Source: Ferrimicrobium sp. (lineage in GTDB: Bacteria; Actinomycetota; Acidimicrobiia; Acidimicrobiales; Acidimicrobiaceae). Taken from it: a DNA stretch of 39,789 nt. The position numbers and the translations under genes are program-made. This document shows positions 7,967-17,477 of this stretch, piece after piece (position 1 is the stretch's first letter; each line of letters starts with the position of its first letter). Where the stretch lies: NCBI RefSeq assembly GCF_027364955.1, contig NZ_DAHXOI010000022.1, forward strand, positions 1 through 39,789, given 5' to 3'. The notes under the pieces are model-generated. The model was not told the origin of the DNA. It did not search any database and saw only the letters and a program-made list of their open reading frames with translations.

Positions 7967-9430
7967 GTGGACACAGAACCACGTCAGCAGCAGCAGTTGG
8001 TACAGCCAGTGCGAGGTATCGAGGTACACTCGATTGACTGGATCCCAGAGCGCGAGCGGCATGGAAAGTTGTGGCACCAGGCACCCTTATGGTTTCTCGG
8101 CAACTTCCAGTACTTCACAATTCCTATCGGGTTTATTGGCCCAGCAATGGGCCTCTCGCTGTGGTGGACTGCACTCGCTGGTCTCCTAGGCATCGTTGTC
8201 GGTACATTCTTCATGGCATTCCATGGATCCCAAGGTCCAAAGCTCGGCCTGCCACAGATGATCCAGTCGCGAGCGCAATTTGGCTATCGCGGTGTCGTGA
8301 TCGTCTTGTTCGTCGCGCTCTTTACCTACATGGCTTTTAACGTCACTGATCAGGTCCTTCTTGCTCAGGGTATCTCTGGTGCGTATGGATGGAATCCGAC
8401 GGCTATCGCACTGGTGACGGTGATTGCCGCTGCGCTGCTCGCAATCTTTGGTCATGATTGGGTTCACCGGATCTTTCGAATCCTGCTCGTCATCTCCTTC
8501 CCCTTGATAACCATTATCACCATTGCGATCATCACCGGCCACGCTGGTGGCTTTGCACCCAAGGCTCACTATGGTTTCACCTTTACCGCTTTCATGGCAG
8601 AGTTCTCTGCGGCCGCTGCCTACAACATCACTTACGCACCCTACGTCTCTGATTACTCTCGCTACCTGCCCAGTAAGACCAAGAGTCGTTCCGTCATCTT
8701 CTCAGTGTTCTTTGGAGCGTCGTCGTCGGCTGTATGGCTAATCGCCCTTGGTGCATGGCTCGCCATCCATCTCAATGCGAATGACGGTCTCTTGGGCCTC
8801 AAGACGGCAGGGAACAATGTCTTTGGAGGTCTTGGCTCTGTCGCGGCACTTGCTTCGGCACTTGCGCTGCTCGCGACCATGGGAATGAATGCCTATGGAG
8901 CCTCACTGACACTGCTGACCGGAATCGACTGTTTCAAAAAAGTCACCCCAACTCGCGCCGCTCGGGTGATCTCCATCATTGGCCTTGCTATTGTTTGGTA
9001 CCTGATCGGTGACGTGATCACCACGAGCGCTGTGAATACCGTCTTCACAGCCCTGACGCTCATGCTGTATCTGTTGGTGCCTTGGACCGCGACAAACTTG
9101 ATTGACTTCTTCTACGTACGTCGTGGACACTATGCAATCACCGATCTGTTCTCACTTGATGGCATCTATCATCGCTGGAACTGGCGGGGCATTACCGCCT
9201 ATGCGATCGGTTTTGCCGCCGAGATTCCGTTCATGGTGTTGCCGCAGCTCGGCTCGCTGAGTTACATCGGACCGGTAGCGAAGCTGCTCCACGACACTGA
9301 CATCTCATGGCTGGTGGGTCTCGTCGTCACATCGATCGCCTATCTCCTTATTACTCGGGGCTTTGATCCCAAGACCGAGGAGCAAGCTATTGCAAAGAGC
9401 GAGGCGACCCTTAAAGCTGACTTCGGCTAA
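7967..9430 (+). CDS. NCS1-family nucleobase/cation symporter (487 aa)
   Basis: Integral membrane importer of the NCS1 family (cytosine, purine, allantoin, hydantoin or thiamine-precursor permeases). The soluble N-terminus carries IDWIPERERHGK and the family-typical LWFLGNFQY. About twelve hydrophobic segments follow, including GPKLGLPQMIQSRAQFGYRG after TM2 and the AAYNITYAPYVSDYSRYLP loop characteristic of NCS1. Length is normal for the family. The start is GTG 7967 with AGGAGG 8 nt upstream. The gene is followed after 17 nt by the XRE-cupin regulator, so they are co-transcribed. The exact substrate cannot be read from the sequence. Confidence 0.9.
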   Translation: MDTEPRQQQQLVQPVRGIEVHSIDWIPERERHGKLWHQAPLWFLGNFQYFTIPIGFIGPAMGLSLWWTALAGLLGIVVGTFFMAFHGSQGPKLGLPQMIQSRAQFGYRGVVIVLFVALFTYMAFNVTDQVLLAQGISGAYGWNPTAIALVTVIAAALLAIFGHDWVHRIFRILLVISFPLITIITIAIITGHAGGFAPKAHYGFTFTAFMAEFSAAAAYNITYAPYVSDYSRYLPSKTKSRSVIFSVFFGASSSAVWLIALGAWLAIHLNANDGLLGLKTAGNNVFGGLGSVAALASALALLATMGMNAYGASLTLLTGIDCFKKVTPTRAARVISIIGLAIVWYLIGDVITTSAVNTVFTALTLMLYLLVPWTATNLIDFFYVRRGHYAITDLFSLDGIYHRWNWRGITAYAIGFAAEIPFMVLPQLGSLSYIGPVAKLLHDTDISWLVGLVVTSIAYLLITRGFDPKTEEQAIAKSEATLKADFG

Positions 9431-9447
9431 GCCAACAGAGAATCGCA

Positions 9448-10041
9448 ATGTCAAAAAAGTACCCGCTGGGCCCACGGCTCTTGAAGGCTCGTGAAGCTTC
9501 TGGTCTCTCACTCTCTGATGTTGCAGGAAAAACAGATCTATCCAAGGGCTTCCTCTCTCGTGTAGAGCGTGGGATCGTGAGCCCTTCGGTGGACTCATTG
9601 ATTGCGATCTGTGAAGTTGTCGGTCTCTCTATGGAAGACCTTTTTGCTCCACCTGTGTACCAGATAACCCGCGCATCTGAGCGTCAACGCGCTGTTCTGC
9701 CGGGAGAAATGATCTTTGACACGCTTCTCACCTCCTCAACTGAGAAACATGTGACGGTGATTGAGACGGTCGCGGGACCAAGAGGGAACGGAGGCGACGC
9801 GCTCTATTCGATGCCGACCGAGTGCGAAGTCTGCTACATCGCTTCGGGGAGCATCGAGTTCCTTCTCGACGGCGAAGTGCTTTCACTCGGTTCTGGGGAC
9901 GCGCTTACCTTCAATGGAACAACGCCGCACACTTGGCGCAACGTCTCTGAGACCGAAGACGTTCGACTTCTCTGGATCCTCGCTCCTGCCTTACCGAACC
10001 CATGGATCACAGGGGCAATTGCCGGACCCAGAGACCAGTGA
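9448..10041 (+). CDS. XRE-family regulator with C-terminal cupin (197 aa)
   Basis: Residues about 8-62 form a helix-turn-helix of the XRE/Cro type (LLKAREASGLSLSDVAGKTD, then LSKGFLSRVERG). Residues about 110-185 form a small cupin-2 barrel (GSIEFLLDGEVLSLGSGDAL, TPHTWRN) that probably binds a small effector. Proteins of this build usually control a neighbouring transporter or catabolic operon and often themselves. Here the gene lies 17 nt downstream of the permease, and an inverted repeat lies in the shared promoter region, which fits autoregulation. The effector is plausibly the transported compound; that is inference. Confidence 0.9.
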   Translation: MSKKYPLGPRLLKAREASGLSLSDVAGKTDLSKGFLSRVERGIVSPSVDSLIAICEVVGLSMEDLFAPPVYQITRASERQRAVLPGEMIFDTLLTSSTEKHVTVIETVAGPRGNGGDALYSMPTECEVCYIASGSIEFLLDGEVLSLGSGDALTFNGTTPHTWRNVSETEDVRLLWILAPALPNPWITGAIAGPRDQ

Positions 10042-10077
10042 CCTAAGCCCATTGGGCGGGAGGGGAGGCGCCAGTCC

Positions 10078-11180
10078 ATGCCCTCGCGCTCCGTTCATGC
10101 AGCAGTGATCGACGAGCCCGCCAGCTTGTGCGAGACACAGATCCAACTCGATGATCCAGGTCTCAATGAAGTAGAGGTAAAAGGAGCTGCTGCTGGTGTT
10201 TTTCGCTCTGATCTCCATGTGTGGCCTGGCGAAAGGGACACTCACTTCCTAGCGGTACTGGGAGATGAAGGCTCAGAGTAGGTCTCGCGTGTAGGGGAAG
10301 GAGTTGCCCATCTCAATGTTGGCGACCATGTGGGATTGAGCTCGAACCCACCCTGTAGGACCTGTCGACGTGGTCGTGTGGGACACTGCTATTCCTGTCA
10401 GCGCGCTTCAGAACTCCTCGACCGTTCAGCGTCTGGTTGAGGGAACCACTCGTTTCCATGAATCTGGGAACGGCGCCTTCCTCTACCTCGGAGTCTGATC
10501 GTGTGCGGAAGCGGTCGTCGTACCGAGTGCAGGTGTGATTCGCATTCCCTCGACCGTAGCGCTCGACAGCGTGGCTCTCGCGGGATGGGTACTGCCCACC
10601 GACATGAGAGCGGTTCCCAAACCGGCGAACCTTAGGAGCGGAGCACACGTATTGGTTGTTGGCTGTGGGGGAGTTGACCTCTCCTGTTAGCAGGGAGCAT
10701 GTCTTGGACATGCGGCCACGATTGTGGCAATCAGCCTCGACTCGTCCCGACTCGAACTTGCATTAGACATGGGAGCGACTGAAACGATAACGATCACCTC
10801 TGCTGCCAAAGTGCGAACAACACTGCGTTACCATTACCCTGGTGGTTTTGACGTAGTCTTTGATGCCATCGGCGCCATCGACACGATATCTCTGGACATT
10901 GACCTCCTTGGATTGATAGGTCCCCAAGTTGTCGTGAGGCTGAGTTCATCAGGCTCCGTTTTGGCGATTCTTGCGCTCTATCTTGCGATGAGTAATCAAC
11001 GAATACTGGAGTCAAACTACGGGTCGTTTGACTCCAGAAACCGACATTCTACGCATCATCTCACTAGTACAAAATGGTCCCATCGAGGTTGGAGCACTGA
11101 TCACGTCGTGAGGCGCTTGTGGACGCTGAAGGTGGGCTGGAGGACCTTGCAAATAGTCGAACGTTATGCGAACTGCCTCT
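10078..11180 (+). pseudogene. Zinc-dependent alcohol dehydrogenase, multiply broken
   Basis: The first 68 codons read as the N-terminus of a medium-chain zinc ADH (EVEVKGAAAGVFRSDLHVWPGE), then a stop. Other frames continue the same protein: GEGVAHLNVGDHVGLSSNPP, then the structural-zinc remnant PCRTCRRGRVGHC, near 10294-10400. A nucleotide-binding segment VLVVGCGGVDLS follows near 10645-10680. ATIVAISLDSSRLELALDMG with FDVVFDAIG lie in the frame from 10724, and a C-terminal GGLEDLANSRTL lies near 11130-11170. Several frameshifts and stops make an active enzyme impossible. It starts 37 nt after the XRE-cupin gene in the same direction, so it was probably the catabolic member of the permease operon. 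Confidence 0.85.
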
Positions 11181-11268
11181 AGGAAGTGGTGGGGATTGAA
11201 GCGTCCAGACACGTTGCGGCGATGGTCGGTGTTAGTAGATCAGTTGTGAGAATCATTAGGCAGAACGC

Positions 11269-11658
11269 TCAAAGCTCGGGATGTGACAGGTGCTCATGAA
11301 TGACAAGCCAGGCGCCACTCTGGTTCTTGCGAAGGACAATGGTTTCTCGTTCCGTGAGCACTTTGTGTTCGCCGGCCTGGCTAACTTCCGTGTGCACATC
11401 GTGTACAAAGAGCCCGACATCGTTGCTGATCTCCTGAATTATACGGTTTGACGATTCACAACTCAAGACCTCAAACCCTTCGTTGACCCAGTCATCCCAA
11501 AGCCGTTGATACTCCTCGATCCCCATCACGTTTGGGCTGTAGTAAATGGCAACGGTCGCTTCAGGGTCAAAGCTATCGAAATAGGCTCTTCGGTCAAACC
11601 GACTGAATGCCTCGATCACGTGATCTGCTGAGGCGGCAATTTCGGTACTGATATCCAC
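11269..11658 (-). CDS. NTF2-like (SnoaL/DUF4440-type) protein (129 aa)
   Basis: A small alpha+beta cone protein by pattern. It has an N-terminal helix (IAASADHVIEAFSRFDRRAYFDSF), then DPEATVAIYYSP, then an LWDDWVNEGFEVLSCESSNR strand-turn segment. The final strands are ERETIVLRKNQSGAWLVIHEHLS, where a C-terminal His is typical of SnoaL-like folds. Such proteins act as small-molecule isomerases or cyclases or just bind ligands; no function can be assigned. GTG at 11658 has AAGGAG 8 nt upstream, which decides the start. It is convergent with the ADH pseudogene. Confidence 0.75.
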   Translation of the reverse strand: MDISTEIAASADHVIEAFSRFDRRAYFDSFDPEATVAIYYSPNVMGIEEYQRLWDDWVNEGFEVLSCESSNRIIQEISNDVGLFVHDVHTEVSQAGEHKVLTERETIVLRKNQSGAWLVIHEHLSHPEL

Positions 11659-12087
11659 GCTTGTTACTCCTTTTGAACTCTGGTGTTGGACAAGGGGCTC
11701 ATGTCGGTGCTGACTATTCCAGCCAGACTACCCCCTTGCTGTCATGACTCTTCGTGTAGGGCGGTTGAATGTTGTGTGGTCAGCTACGACGTCTTTCATG
11801 GAGTCTTTCCTCCTCTCACAACAGATCACGACCGCCGCCAGGGACAGTTGTGAAGGTGCGCGGCGAGGGACGAATTGGCGTTGTATGTTCTTGCACAATA
11901 GCTCATTAGGACAGTGTGAACTTCATTCTCCGAGCTGAGAGCCAACTGCCACTTGAGTGTACTCGTATTGCAGGATCACAGACCGACCATACTCGGTGGT
12001 AGACATTGTTGTGATATCGGCCACAAAACTGGTTTTCACCCTTCCCTCGTTGGGAACGCATGGCGATCATCCTTGGTTGGCGTCAAC
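11659..12087. other. Gene-free stretch
   Basis: It contains the ribosome site of the NTF2-like gene and no recognisable coding sequence. A frame at 11744-11938 has no support. Confidence 0.4.
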
Positions 12088-12543
12088 TTAGCGGTTGCCT
12101 TTTCGCGCCCAACGGATCTGTGATCCCTCGAAGTCATCCAGCCGCCACCCTAGTGCAGAGGTGGGATTGAGTGAGAAGAGCACGTCATAGGAGGTATCCG
12201 AGGAGGGCAGGTAGTCGTGATCGCCCGGCTGATCATACTTTTGCTCGAGGGCAGTCAGCACGTCGGGATGATGCTGTGGTAAACCCTCATCAGTGGCGTT
12301 TCCGTAGACGATGAGAACGTTCTCGGCACTCTCAAGATGGAGACCGACATGGGGTTGACGGATGATGTTCCGCGCTTTTCGCGATACTCGGGACGTGTAG
12401 AATAGGAACCGATCTTCTAGCACCACACCCCAGATAGGTGCAACGTGGGGCGTATTGTCTAAGTTCACCGTGGCGAGCCAGAAGTTGCGGTGCTCGTCTA
12501 GTTCTACCGCTAATTTCGTCCAATGACTTGTTGAGTCGTCCAT
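12088..12543 (-). CDS. Pyridoxamine-5'-phosphate-oxidase-like flavin-binding protein (151 aa)
   Basis: Split-barrel protein of the PNPOx-like superfamily, which binds FMN or F420. The first strands read NFWLATVNLDNTPHVAPIWG followed by FLFYTSRVSRKARNI, the typical phosphate-binding region. Next come PHVGLHLESAENVLIVYGNA and a C-terminal WRLDDFEGSQIRWARKG. F420-dependent reductases of this type are common in actinobacteria, but the cofactor cannot be decided here. ATG 12543 was chosen because the longer frame to 12588 lacks family character. An AGGAGA lies about 13 nt upstream; a TTG just before the ATG could also be used. It stands alone. Confidence 0.75.
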   Translation of the reverse strand: MDDSTSHWTKLAVELDEHRNFWLATVNLDNTPHVAPIWGVVLEDRFLFYTSRVSRKARNIIRQPHVGLHLESAENVLIVYGNATDEGLPQHHPDVLTALEQKYDQPGDHDYLPSSDTSYDVLFSLNPTSALGWRLDDFEGSQIRWARKGNR

Positions 12544-12699
12544 CAATGTGCATTCTCTCCTCTTGTAGAACTGCGTGGACTCTAGCATAAAGGGCAGGCA
12601 TCGACCTTGTTGCTCTCTCCGAGGGGTTCACCATTTCTGTTCGATTGGCGTCGATGTACTGAGTCTATTTGCTATGTGAGTAGAGGATATCAGCACATA

Positions 12700-12961
12700 T
12701 TGAAAGGCAAGAGTCCTGCGTTCGCGAGCAGAACATGGAAGTCGTTGACCTCGGCCGGGGTCTCAGGCATCTTCTCCATCAACGGGGAGACTTGGCAAGC
12801 AAGTTGTACGCCTGCGTCGAGTCAGGCTTTTCGAATACGAGACTAGATTCGGGATAAACTCCTATGACGTCGCCAAAGGATTCGACATGTTCAGCACTTG
12901 GATTGGCGCGGTGATCGCGTCGTTGATGTATCTGAGGGTGAAACTCGGCGCCACATCCTAA
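12700..12961 (+). pseudogene. Possible DsrE-like remnant with a frameshift
   Basis: One frame gives LRHLLHQRGDLASKLYACVE. A shift near 12840 leads to RFGINSYDVAKGF and a terminal GAVIASLMYLRVKLGATS. The order YAC... FGI... D...G resembles DsrE-family proteins, which have a conserved Cys before the third helix. No start codon with a ribosome site is apparent. The likeness is weak, and this may be non-coding. Confidence 0.2.
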
Positions 12962-13359
12962 CGCGTGGCCCATTGTGCCCCGACGATACCGATTCCTGCT
13001 CTCCCCTTAGAGGCCTTGGGCTGGCACCAAAGCTTTCGGTAAAGGGGGCATGACGGTAGCTGACACAAAGCTCGGCGTGTTGGAAGGCCAATCCCTTTGC
13101 ATCTCAATTATCTCGGGTGTTGATGAATCAGACGCGTCGTTCTTTGCGGTTGCACGAGTTCGACGAGAGACAACTCAAACAACTCCACGAGCCTTTGGAA
13201 TACGACTCGCGGACGGCTAGTGGTGGCGCCGGATTCCCCGTGGCCAGTTGGTGCAGGCCAACGCAGCAGACGACGCAAACCCTCAGCGCCAAAGTCGTCG
13301 ATGCCAATTCAGCAAACCCTGCGGAGGTGTCTTGGCAGCGTTCGCACCTTTCATCTGAC
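12962..13359. other. Gene-free stretch
   Basis: Nothing recognised between the possible remnant and the 3' end of the solute-binding protein gene. Confidence 0.4.
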
Positions 13360-15192
13360 TTACCCCTTGAAGTACCAGTCCTCGGGAGTGATGTCTAGAT
13401 AGGGGTTCTGAGTGACTCCACCAAGCTTGTTTGAAATGAGCGAGATAGCAGCGTCAGGTAAGGGTCGATAGATGTCTGGAAGTTCCTTTGCCATAAAGTT
13501 CTGATACGCATCGAGCGCGGCTTGCGGATCAGAGGAGGTGTGCGTTGCTGCGATCAACGCGTTCGCCTCGGAACTCTGGTAGTTCCCGTAGTTGGAGCCA
13601 GCACCACTCGCAAACAATTCACCGCCCGTCGGGTAGTTGTCAGGGCTGTACTCCCAGGTTCCCGCCAAAATCATCTCCCATTTACACGACGGTTGCGTAG
13701 GAGTGCAAGGAGCCTCGTCAGCAAAAACGGTGTTCCCGTTTGCAGAAGACAGGATCACGTTGATGCCTGCCTGCTTTGCCGCTGAAGCATAGGCGGTCAT
13801 CTCTTCCGTCAGGGAGTTGCTGCCAGAGTAGTACTCGAGGTTGAGGTTGAGCGCGAGGCCCTTGGAGATCCCAGCACCGCACTCAGTCGCTGAGCTCCCG
13901 GGGCTCTCGCAGGTCATCACTCCATTAACCATCTTCCAGCCATGCGAGGTCAGCAGGTTCTTAGCCGCTGATGTCGAGTAGGGATAGTGGTCTGTCCTCG
14001 ATGCGGCATCAGCAAAGGGGTTTGACGGTGTGACAGGGACCGGCGAATAATTCGGGACTGCGTCGCCATGCAGGAAGCTTGTGATCCAAGCAGGTTGGTC
14101 GACAAGGTGCTGCAGCGCCTGACGGATATAGAGTTGTTTGAATACTGGTCCGCAGGTGGGGTTATTGAAGTTCATGTTCCAATAGGAGAAGCCAAACTCG
14201 GTCCACGGTTCCACGTTGTAGCCGATCGACTCCACGTAGGACTTCTGACTGGCATCGGAGTTTGGTAGGTATCCATAGGTAACGGCATTATTGCCCGCGC
14301 GCAAAACATTGAACTCAGCCGAGTCCGAGGTAAAGGGCAACTCGACAAACTCGGACAGGCTCGGCTTGACCGGCCCGGAGTACTTGGTATTGGGGACAAA
14401 GACCGCATGTCCTGCAGAGGAGAAACTTGCGAGCTTCCAAGGGCCATCCACCACGGACCAGATCGGGCTTGATGCGTAGGTGGAGAGATCCTGGGCCTGT
14501 GCGTTAAGGAACTTATAGACCGCCTGGGCTCTAGCGGTAGTCATATCCGCAATGCTCGTGGTAGATGGGTTCGGCAATGGAGTGCTGAGCGACGTGGTGT
14601 CCCAAGCAAGGGGAAGGGGGGTGATCTGGCTGAGCTCGTTATAGGTAAACCAGGTCGGGCTGTAGGACTGGTTCAAGTGAAAGACCACCGTTGATGCGTT
14701 TGGCGCAGAGTAGGAGACGACATTGTCAGGAAAGTCCCCAGGGACGTAGGCCCCCCAATCGACTTTATTGGCCTTGAGGAGGTTCATCCAAAAGATGACA
14801 TCGTTCGATGTTACAGGTTGACCATCGGACCATTGGTACTTCTTCAAGGTAATCGTGACCGTTTTGTCGTTGTTGGAGTAGACCGGTGCGTTCCCGATCG
14901 AAAGGTTGTAGTTGATCTCGGCCTTGTCCCCTTGCCCAAAGAAGTACAGCGGCCGGTACATAAGGATCTGAAACTGCGCGAGGTTGGCGATCGAAAATTC
15001 CGCACCTGATGTGAGTGGGAGAATGTAGTTCGGGTTGGCTCCGGCGGCCTCTGCGTAGTAGGCAATACCGCCTTTCTTGGTCGTGGTCGACTGTGGCTTA
15101 GCCGATGACGTTGATCCGCAGGCTGCCAGGAGCATCGATCCAGCTAAAGCGGCGCCCAAGATCACAGTGGTTCTCGTACCCGTTCGTTTCAT
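13360..15192 (-). CDS. Oligopeptide/dipeptide-type ABC transporter solute-binding lipoprotein (610 aa)
   Basis: Family 5 extracellular solute-binding protein. Its signal peptide has a basic n-region (MKRTGTR), a hydrophobic core and the lipobox LLAAC, so Cys25 is lipidated. A Ser/Thr/Lys-rich linker follows. The mature part carries the usual landmarks: YNLSIGNAPVYSNNDKTVTI, LKKYQWSDGQPVTSNDVIFW in the first lobe, and later YIRQALQHLVDQPAWI. Length is right for the family. ATG 15192 has a GAGGGGGGATC ribosome site directly upstream. No permease or ATPase genes flank it, so it is an orphan that must share a transporter encoded elsewhere or be non-functional. The ligand is probably a peptide or other small solute. 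Confidence 0.9.
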   Translation of the reverse strand: MKRTGTRTTVILGAALAGSMLLAACGSTSSAKPQSTTTKKGGIAYYAEAAGANPNYILPLTSGAEFSIANLAQFQILMYRPLYFFGQGDKAEINYNLSIGNAPVYSNNDKTVTITLKKYQWSDGQPVTSNDVIFWMNLLKANKVDWGAYVPGDFPDNVVSYSAPNASTVVFHLNQSYSPTWFTYNELSQITPLPLAWDTTSLSTPLPNPSTTSIADMTTARAQAVYKFLNAQAQDLSTYASSPIWSVVDGPWKLASFSSAGHAVFVPNTKYSGPVKPSLSEFVELPFTSDSAEFNVLRAGNNAVTYGYLPNSDASQKSYVESIGYNVEPWTEFGFSYWNMNFNNPTCGPVFKQLYIRQALQHLVDQPAWITSFLHGDAVPNYSPVPVTPSNPFADAASRTDHYPYSTSAAKNLLTSHGWKMVNGVMTCESPGSSATECGAGISKGLALNLNLEYYSGSNSLTEEMTAYASAAKQAGINVILSSANGNTVFADEAPCTPTQPSCKWEMILAGTWEYSPDNYPTGGELFASGAGSNYGNYQSSEANALIAATHTSSDPQAALDAYQNFMAKELPDIYRPLPDAAISLISNKLGGVTQNPYLDITPEDWYFKG

Positions 15193-15589
15193 GATCCCCC
15201 CTCGATGACAACTTCACTCAAGCTGTTTAGTCGACACAGTAGCATGGTTCCAACTCAGCTACTGCACGATAAATGTCAAGATTCTGTTACTTCGTAATTT
15301 CTTATACAACACGTTTCGTCAAGCTCATGTCGACTCCAGTCTTGCTTCTTTTGGATCACCGAAGTCCTTCCTGCGGGGTTGGCTTACCTCTGTCGCGCAG
15401 CGAGTTGGCATGGTGGAAGGCGGGGTCATGCGTTACCATCATCGTTGTAGACAAGATCGCCTCCGAGGCGATGAGGGAGCCCCAATCGGGTGCTGGGTTG
15501 ATGACATAGTTTTCTCCTTGCTGGTTGGTTCGCCATTACCGCGACGGCGCAAGGCTGGAACTTTAAGGGTCTGGGTAAGTCTTGGCCCG
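15193..15589. other. Gene-free stretch
   Basis: The upstream region of the solute-binding protein gene. Apart from its probable promoter, which I could not define, nothing is seen. Confidence 0.4.
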
Positions 15590-15960
15590 ACCAATCCGGC
15601 TCGGGGTGACCGACCCCAAGAGTTCACCGTTCAAGATCTCATCTCGTAGTCTCGAGTTGAACGTCTCGGACTTTCCGTTCTGCCCATCTTTTTCCGACCT
15701 ACGTGTACGGGGGATCTAATTCCCCTGCTTAGGTAGCATGAAGTCTTCCAATTGTTTGTCCATTGTCTATTCTGATGCAGGAGAGGGTATAGCACACTCT
15801 GCCACAATCCCACAGAGGGCTGTAGTGACCGCTTCGGCGTCGCTGGAGCGATCAACGAGGGTTGCTACGTACTTCCCCGGGGTATTCGTCGACGATGTTC
15901 CACTACTTCTGGACCTTCCTATCTGCGCTTGTATCGAACTGAAAATCCATGGCTCAGGTG
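15590..15960 (-). pseudogene. IS3-family transposase (integrase core) remnant
   Basis: Minus-strand frames read together as an rve integrase core. MDFQFDTSADRKVQK then a stop then WNIVDEYPGE starts near 15950. KYVATLVDRSSDAEAVTTAL with CGIVAE follows in a second frame, and GQNGKSETFNSRLRDEILNG in a third, near 15640-15690. The intact family pattern is MDFQFD...LNIVDEYTRE...VDRSI.AD.VV..L and ...NGY.ESFNSRLRDELLNGE. Two or more frameshifts and stops are needed, so it is dead. The N-terminal HTH part and the terminal repeats were not found. Confidence 0.8.
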
Positions 15961-16101
15961 ACATTGGCACCTATGGAAGAAGGAGCTTCCAGGGGAACCC
16001 CAGCGCGCAAATCGATACAGAGGGAAGTGAGAACGATCCTTACCGCGACAACGAGCTATTCCCTCAGCCCTAGCTCTTTTGGTGGTGGCAAGATAGACTC
16101 C

Positions 16102-17322
16102 ATGCCCATGCGGCCACACCCACCCAGACGAGCCAAAGCTATTGTTGCTTTGCCGGTGGCGTTAGCGTTGCTTGTCTCTGCGTGCTCTGCCACGGCTTCC
16201 TCCAGTTCGCGTCAGACCGTCTCGGGGATCCATGTTGCTCAGATTGCGATCCCAGTTGGTTCTCCGGTTTTCCTCGGTGGTGCTTCTTTCGGGAATGGTA
16301 ATGGCTTGCTGACCTTTAATCCTCAGGTTCCGTTTTCCAATACGCCAAAGCATTTCTTCCCACCGGACTCTGCTTTGTTGGCCGGCGTATCGAGCAGCGG
16401 CCAACTCAGACCACTGTTGACCGTTGCGCAAGGACGTACGCTCATGTCCCCCTACAAGCACTCGGGAGGGATCTTTGTCACGTCAGCATCATTCATCAAC
16501 GCCGAGGACGGCTGGGCTGCGCTTTGGAGTGGAGCGTCAGCGCTAGGAGTGGTTGCCAGAACGACCAACGGAGGGCGCTCTTGGGCCAAGATTCAAGGCT
16601 CCTACAGCGCAGGGAATGGTTCGAGTCTGATTGTCAGCGCGGCGAGCACAGCAGCCGCTTGGTTGGAGGTCACGCCAGCAGGAGGAAACGAAAGCGATTA
16701 CTTCTATCACGTCACCGGAGCAGGTCAGCAAGTCCAACCGGTATGTCTCTGTGACGGTGGGCCGACCTTAGTCGGGGTGCTCGGTCACAACAGTGCGGTT
16801 GGTGCGGTGGAAACCATGGACTACCTACCGTCCACAGCTGCTCCTGTTGCATTCTTCATATTCTCCGGCACCAAGAGCACGACATGGAGTCCTGCAAACC
16901 CTGTGCGCTGTACGCTCGCTGTCGGAGACCTTCAGGGGCAACCTGAGATTGCGGGGGTTGTCACACTCCCATACAGAGGTATCAACAACGTCGTGGTGGA
17001 GACAGACCACACCGTGAGGACAAAGATAAGGCTCTCGGATAGTCGTGACGTGCCTTCCGCAGCCTTTGGCCCTCACGGCTCCCTACTTGTGGGGTGGGTC
17101 ACCGAGCAAGGTGACGCGAAGCTGGCACTGTTTGCCCCGGGTCAAAGCAGGCCATACAAGACCGCGAACCTGGGTAGTATTTTGCCGAAACACGGGGGAG
17201 TGGGTCCGATTGGAGCGCAACCATTGAGCGTTCAAAGGGCAGGCTCGTCGTTTCTCGTGTTGAGTTCAGCATCGCTTCGCAACTTTGGCGTTCTCAAGCG
17301 TGCTTGGATAGTGTCCGGTTGA
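16102..17322 (+). CDS. Lipoprotein with BNR/Ycf48-like beta-propeller character (about 406 aa)
   Basis: The N-terminus MPMRPHPPRRAKAIV followed by a hydrophobic stretch and the lipobox LVSAC (Cys28) marks a lipoprotein. In the mature part, SFINAEDGWAAL followed by RTTNGGRSWAKIQG is a BNR/Asp-box repeat (S/TxDGGxxW type). This pattern is seen in sialidase-like and Ycf48-like propellers that often sense or bind extracellular ligands. The frame is open upstream to 15949 over the IS3 remnant. The start is therefore placed at ATG 16102, or ATG 16108, which lies 8 nt after a TAGACT -10-like box at 16094-16099. It has no operon partner. The function is unknown. Confidence 0.65.
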   Translation: MPMRPHPPRRAKAIVALPVALALLVSACSATASSSSRQTVSGIHVAQIAIPVGSPVFLGGASFGNGNGLLTFNPQVPFSNTPKHFFPPDSALLAGVSSSGQLRPLLTVAQGRTLMSPYKHSGGIFVTSASFINAEDGWAALWSGASALGVVARTTNGGRSWAKIQGSYSAGNGSSLIVSAASTAAAWLEVTPAGGNESDYFYHVTGAGQQVQPVCLCDGGPTLVGVLGHNSAVGAVETMDYLPSTAAPVAFFIFSGTKSTTWSPANPVRCTLAVGDLQGQPEIAGVVTLPYRGINNVVVETDHTVRTKIRLSDSRDVPSAAFGPHGSLLVGWVTEQGDAKLALFAPGQSRPYKTANLGSILPKHGGVGPIGAQPLSVQRAGSSFLVLSSASLRNFGVLKRAWIVSG

Positions 17323-17431
17323 GAGTCGGGTCAGTATTGTCTTACATAATGAGCACTGAGATGAGAGACAATCGTGTGGTCAAGTCAATGAGAACGCTGA
17401 GGAGGGAAGTAGCTACTGAGCTGGTGTTCCT

Positions 17432-17477
17432 TGGTGGAGGTGATGGGACTCGAACCCATGAACCTCTTGACTGCCAG
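17432..17477 (-). other. 3' half of a tRNA (tRNA-Ala(GGC)-like), probable attachment site
   Basis: Read on the minus strand from 17477 to 17432, the sequence is CTGGCAG (anticodon loop, anticodon GGC) and TCAAG (3' anticodon stem). A variable loop, the T-arm ATGGG-TTCGAGT-CCCAT, the acceptor strand CACCTCC, A and an encoded CCA follow. The expected partner CTTGA of the anticodon stem is absent upstream: AGCAA stands there instead, and no D-arm or 5' acceptor GGAGGTG is found. A break exactly at the anticodon loop is the classic crossover of tRNA-targeting tyrosine integrases. The element should therefore lie to the right of 17477. The variable loop is 6 nt, one longer than usual, so the amino-acid identity is tentative. 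Confidence 0.7.

Noticed and set aside
8186-8569. 127-codon minus frame rich in Asp and Gly
   Set aside because: Shadow of the well-supported NCS1 permease.
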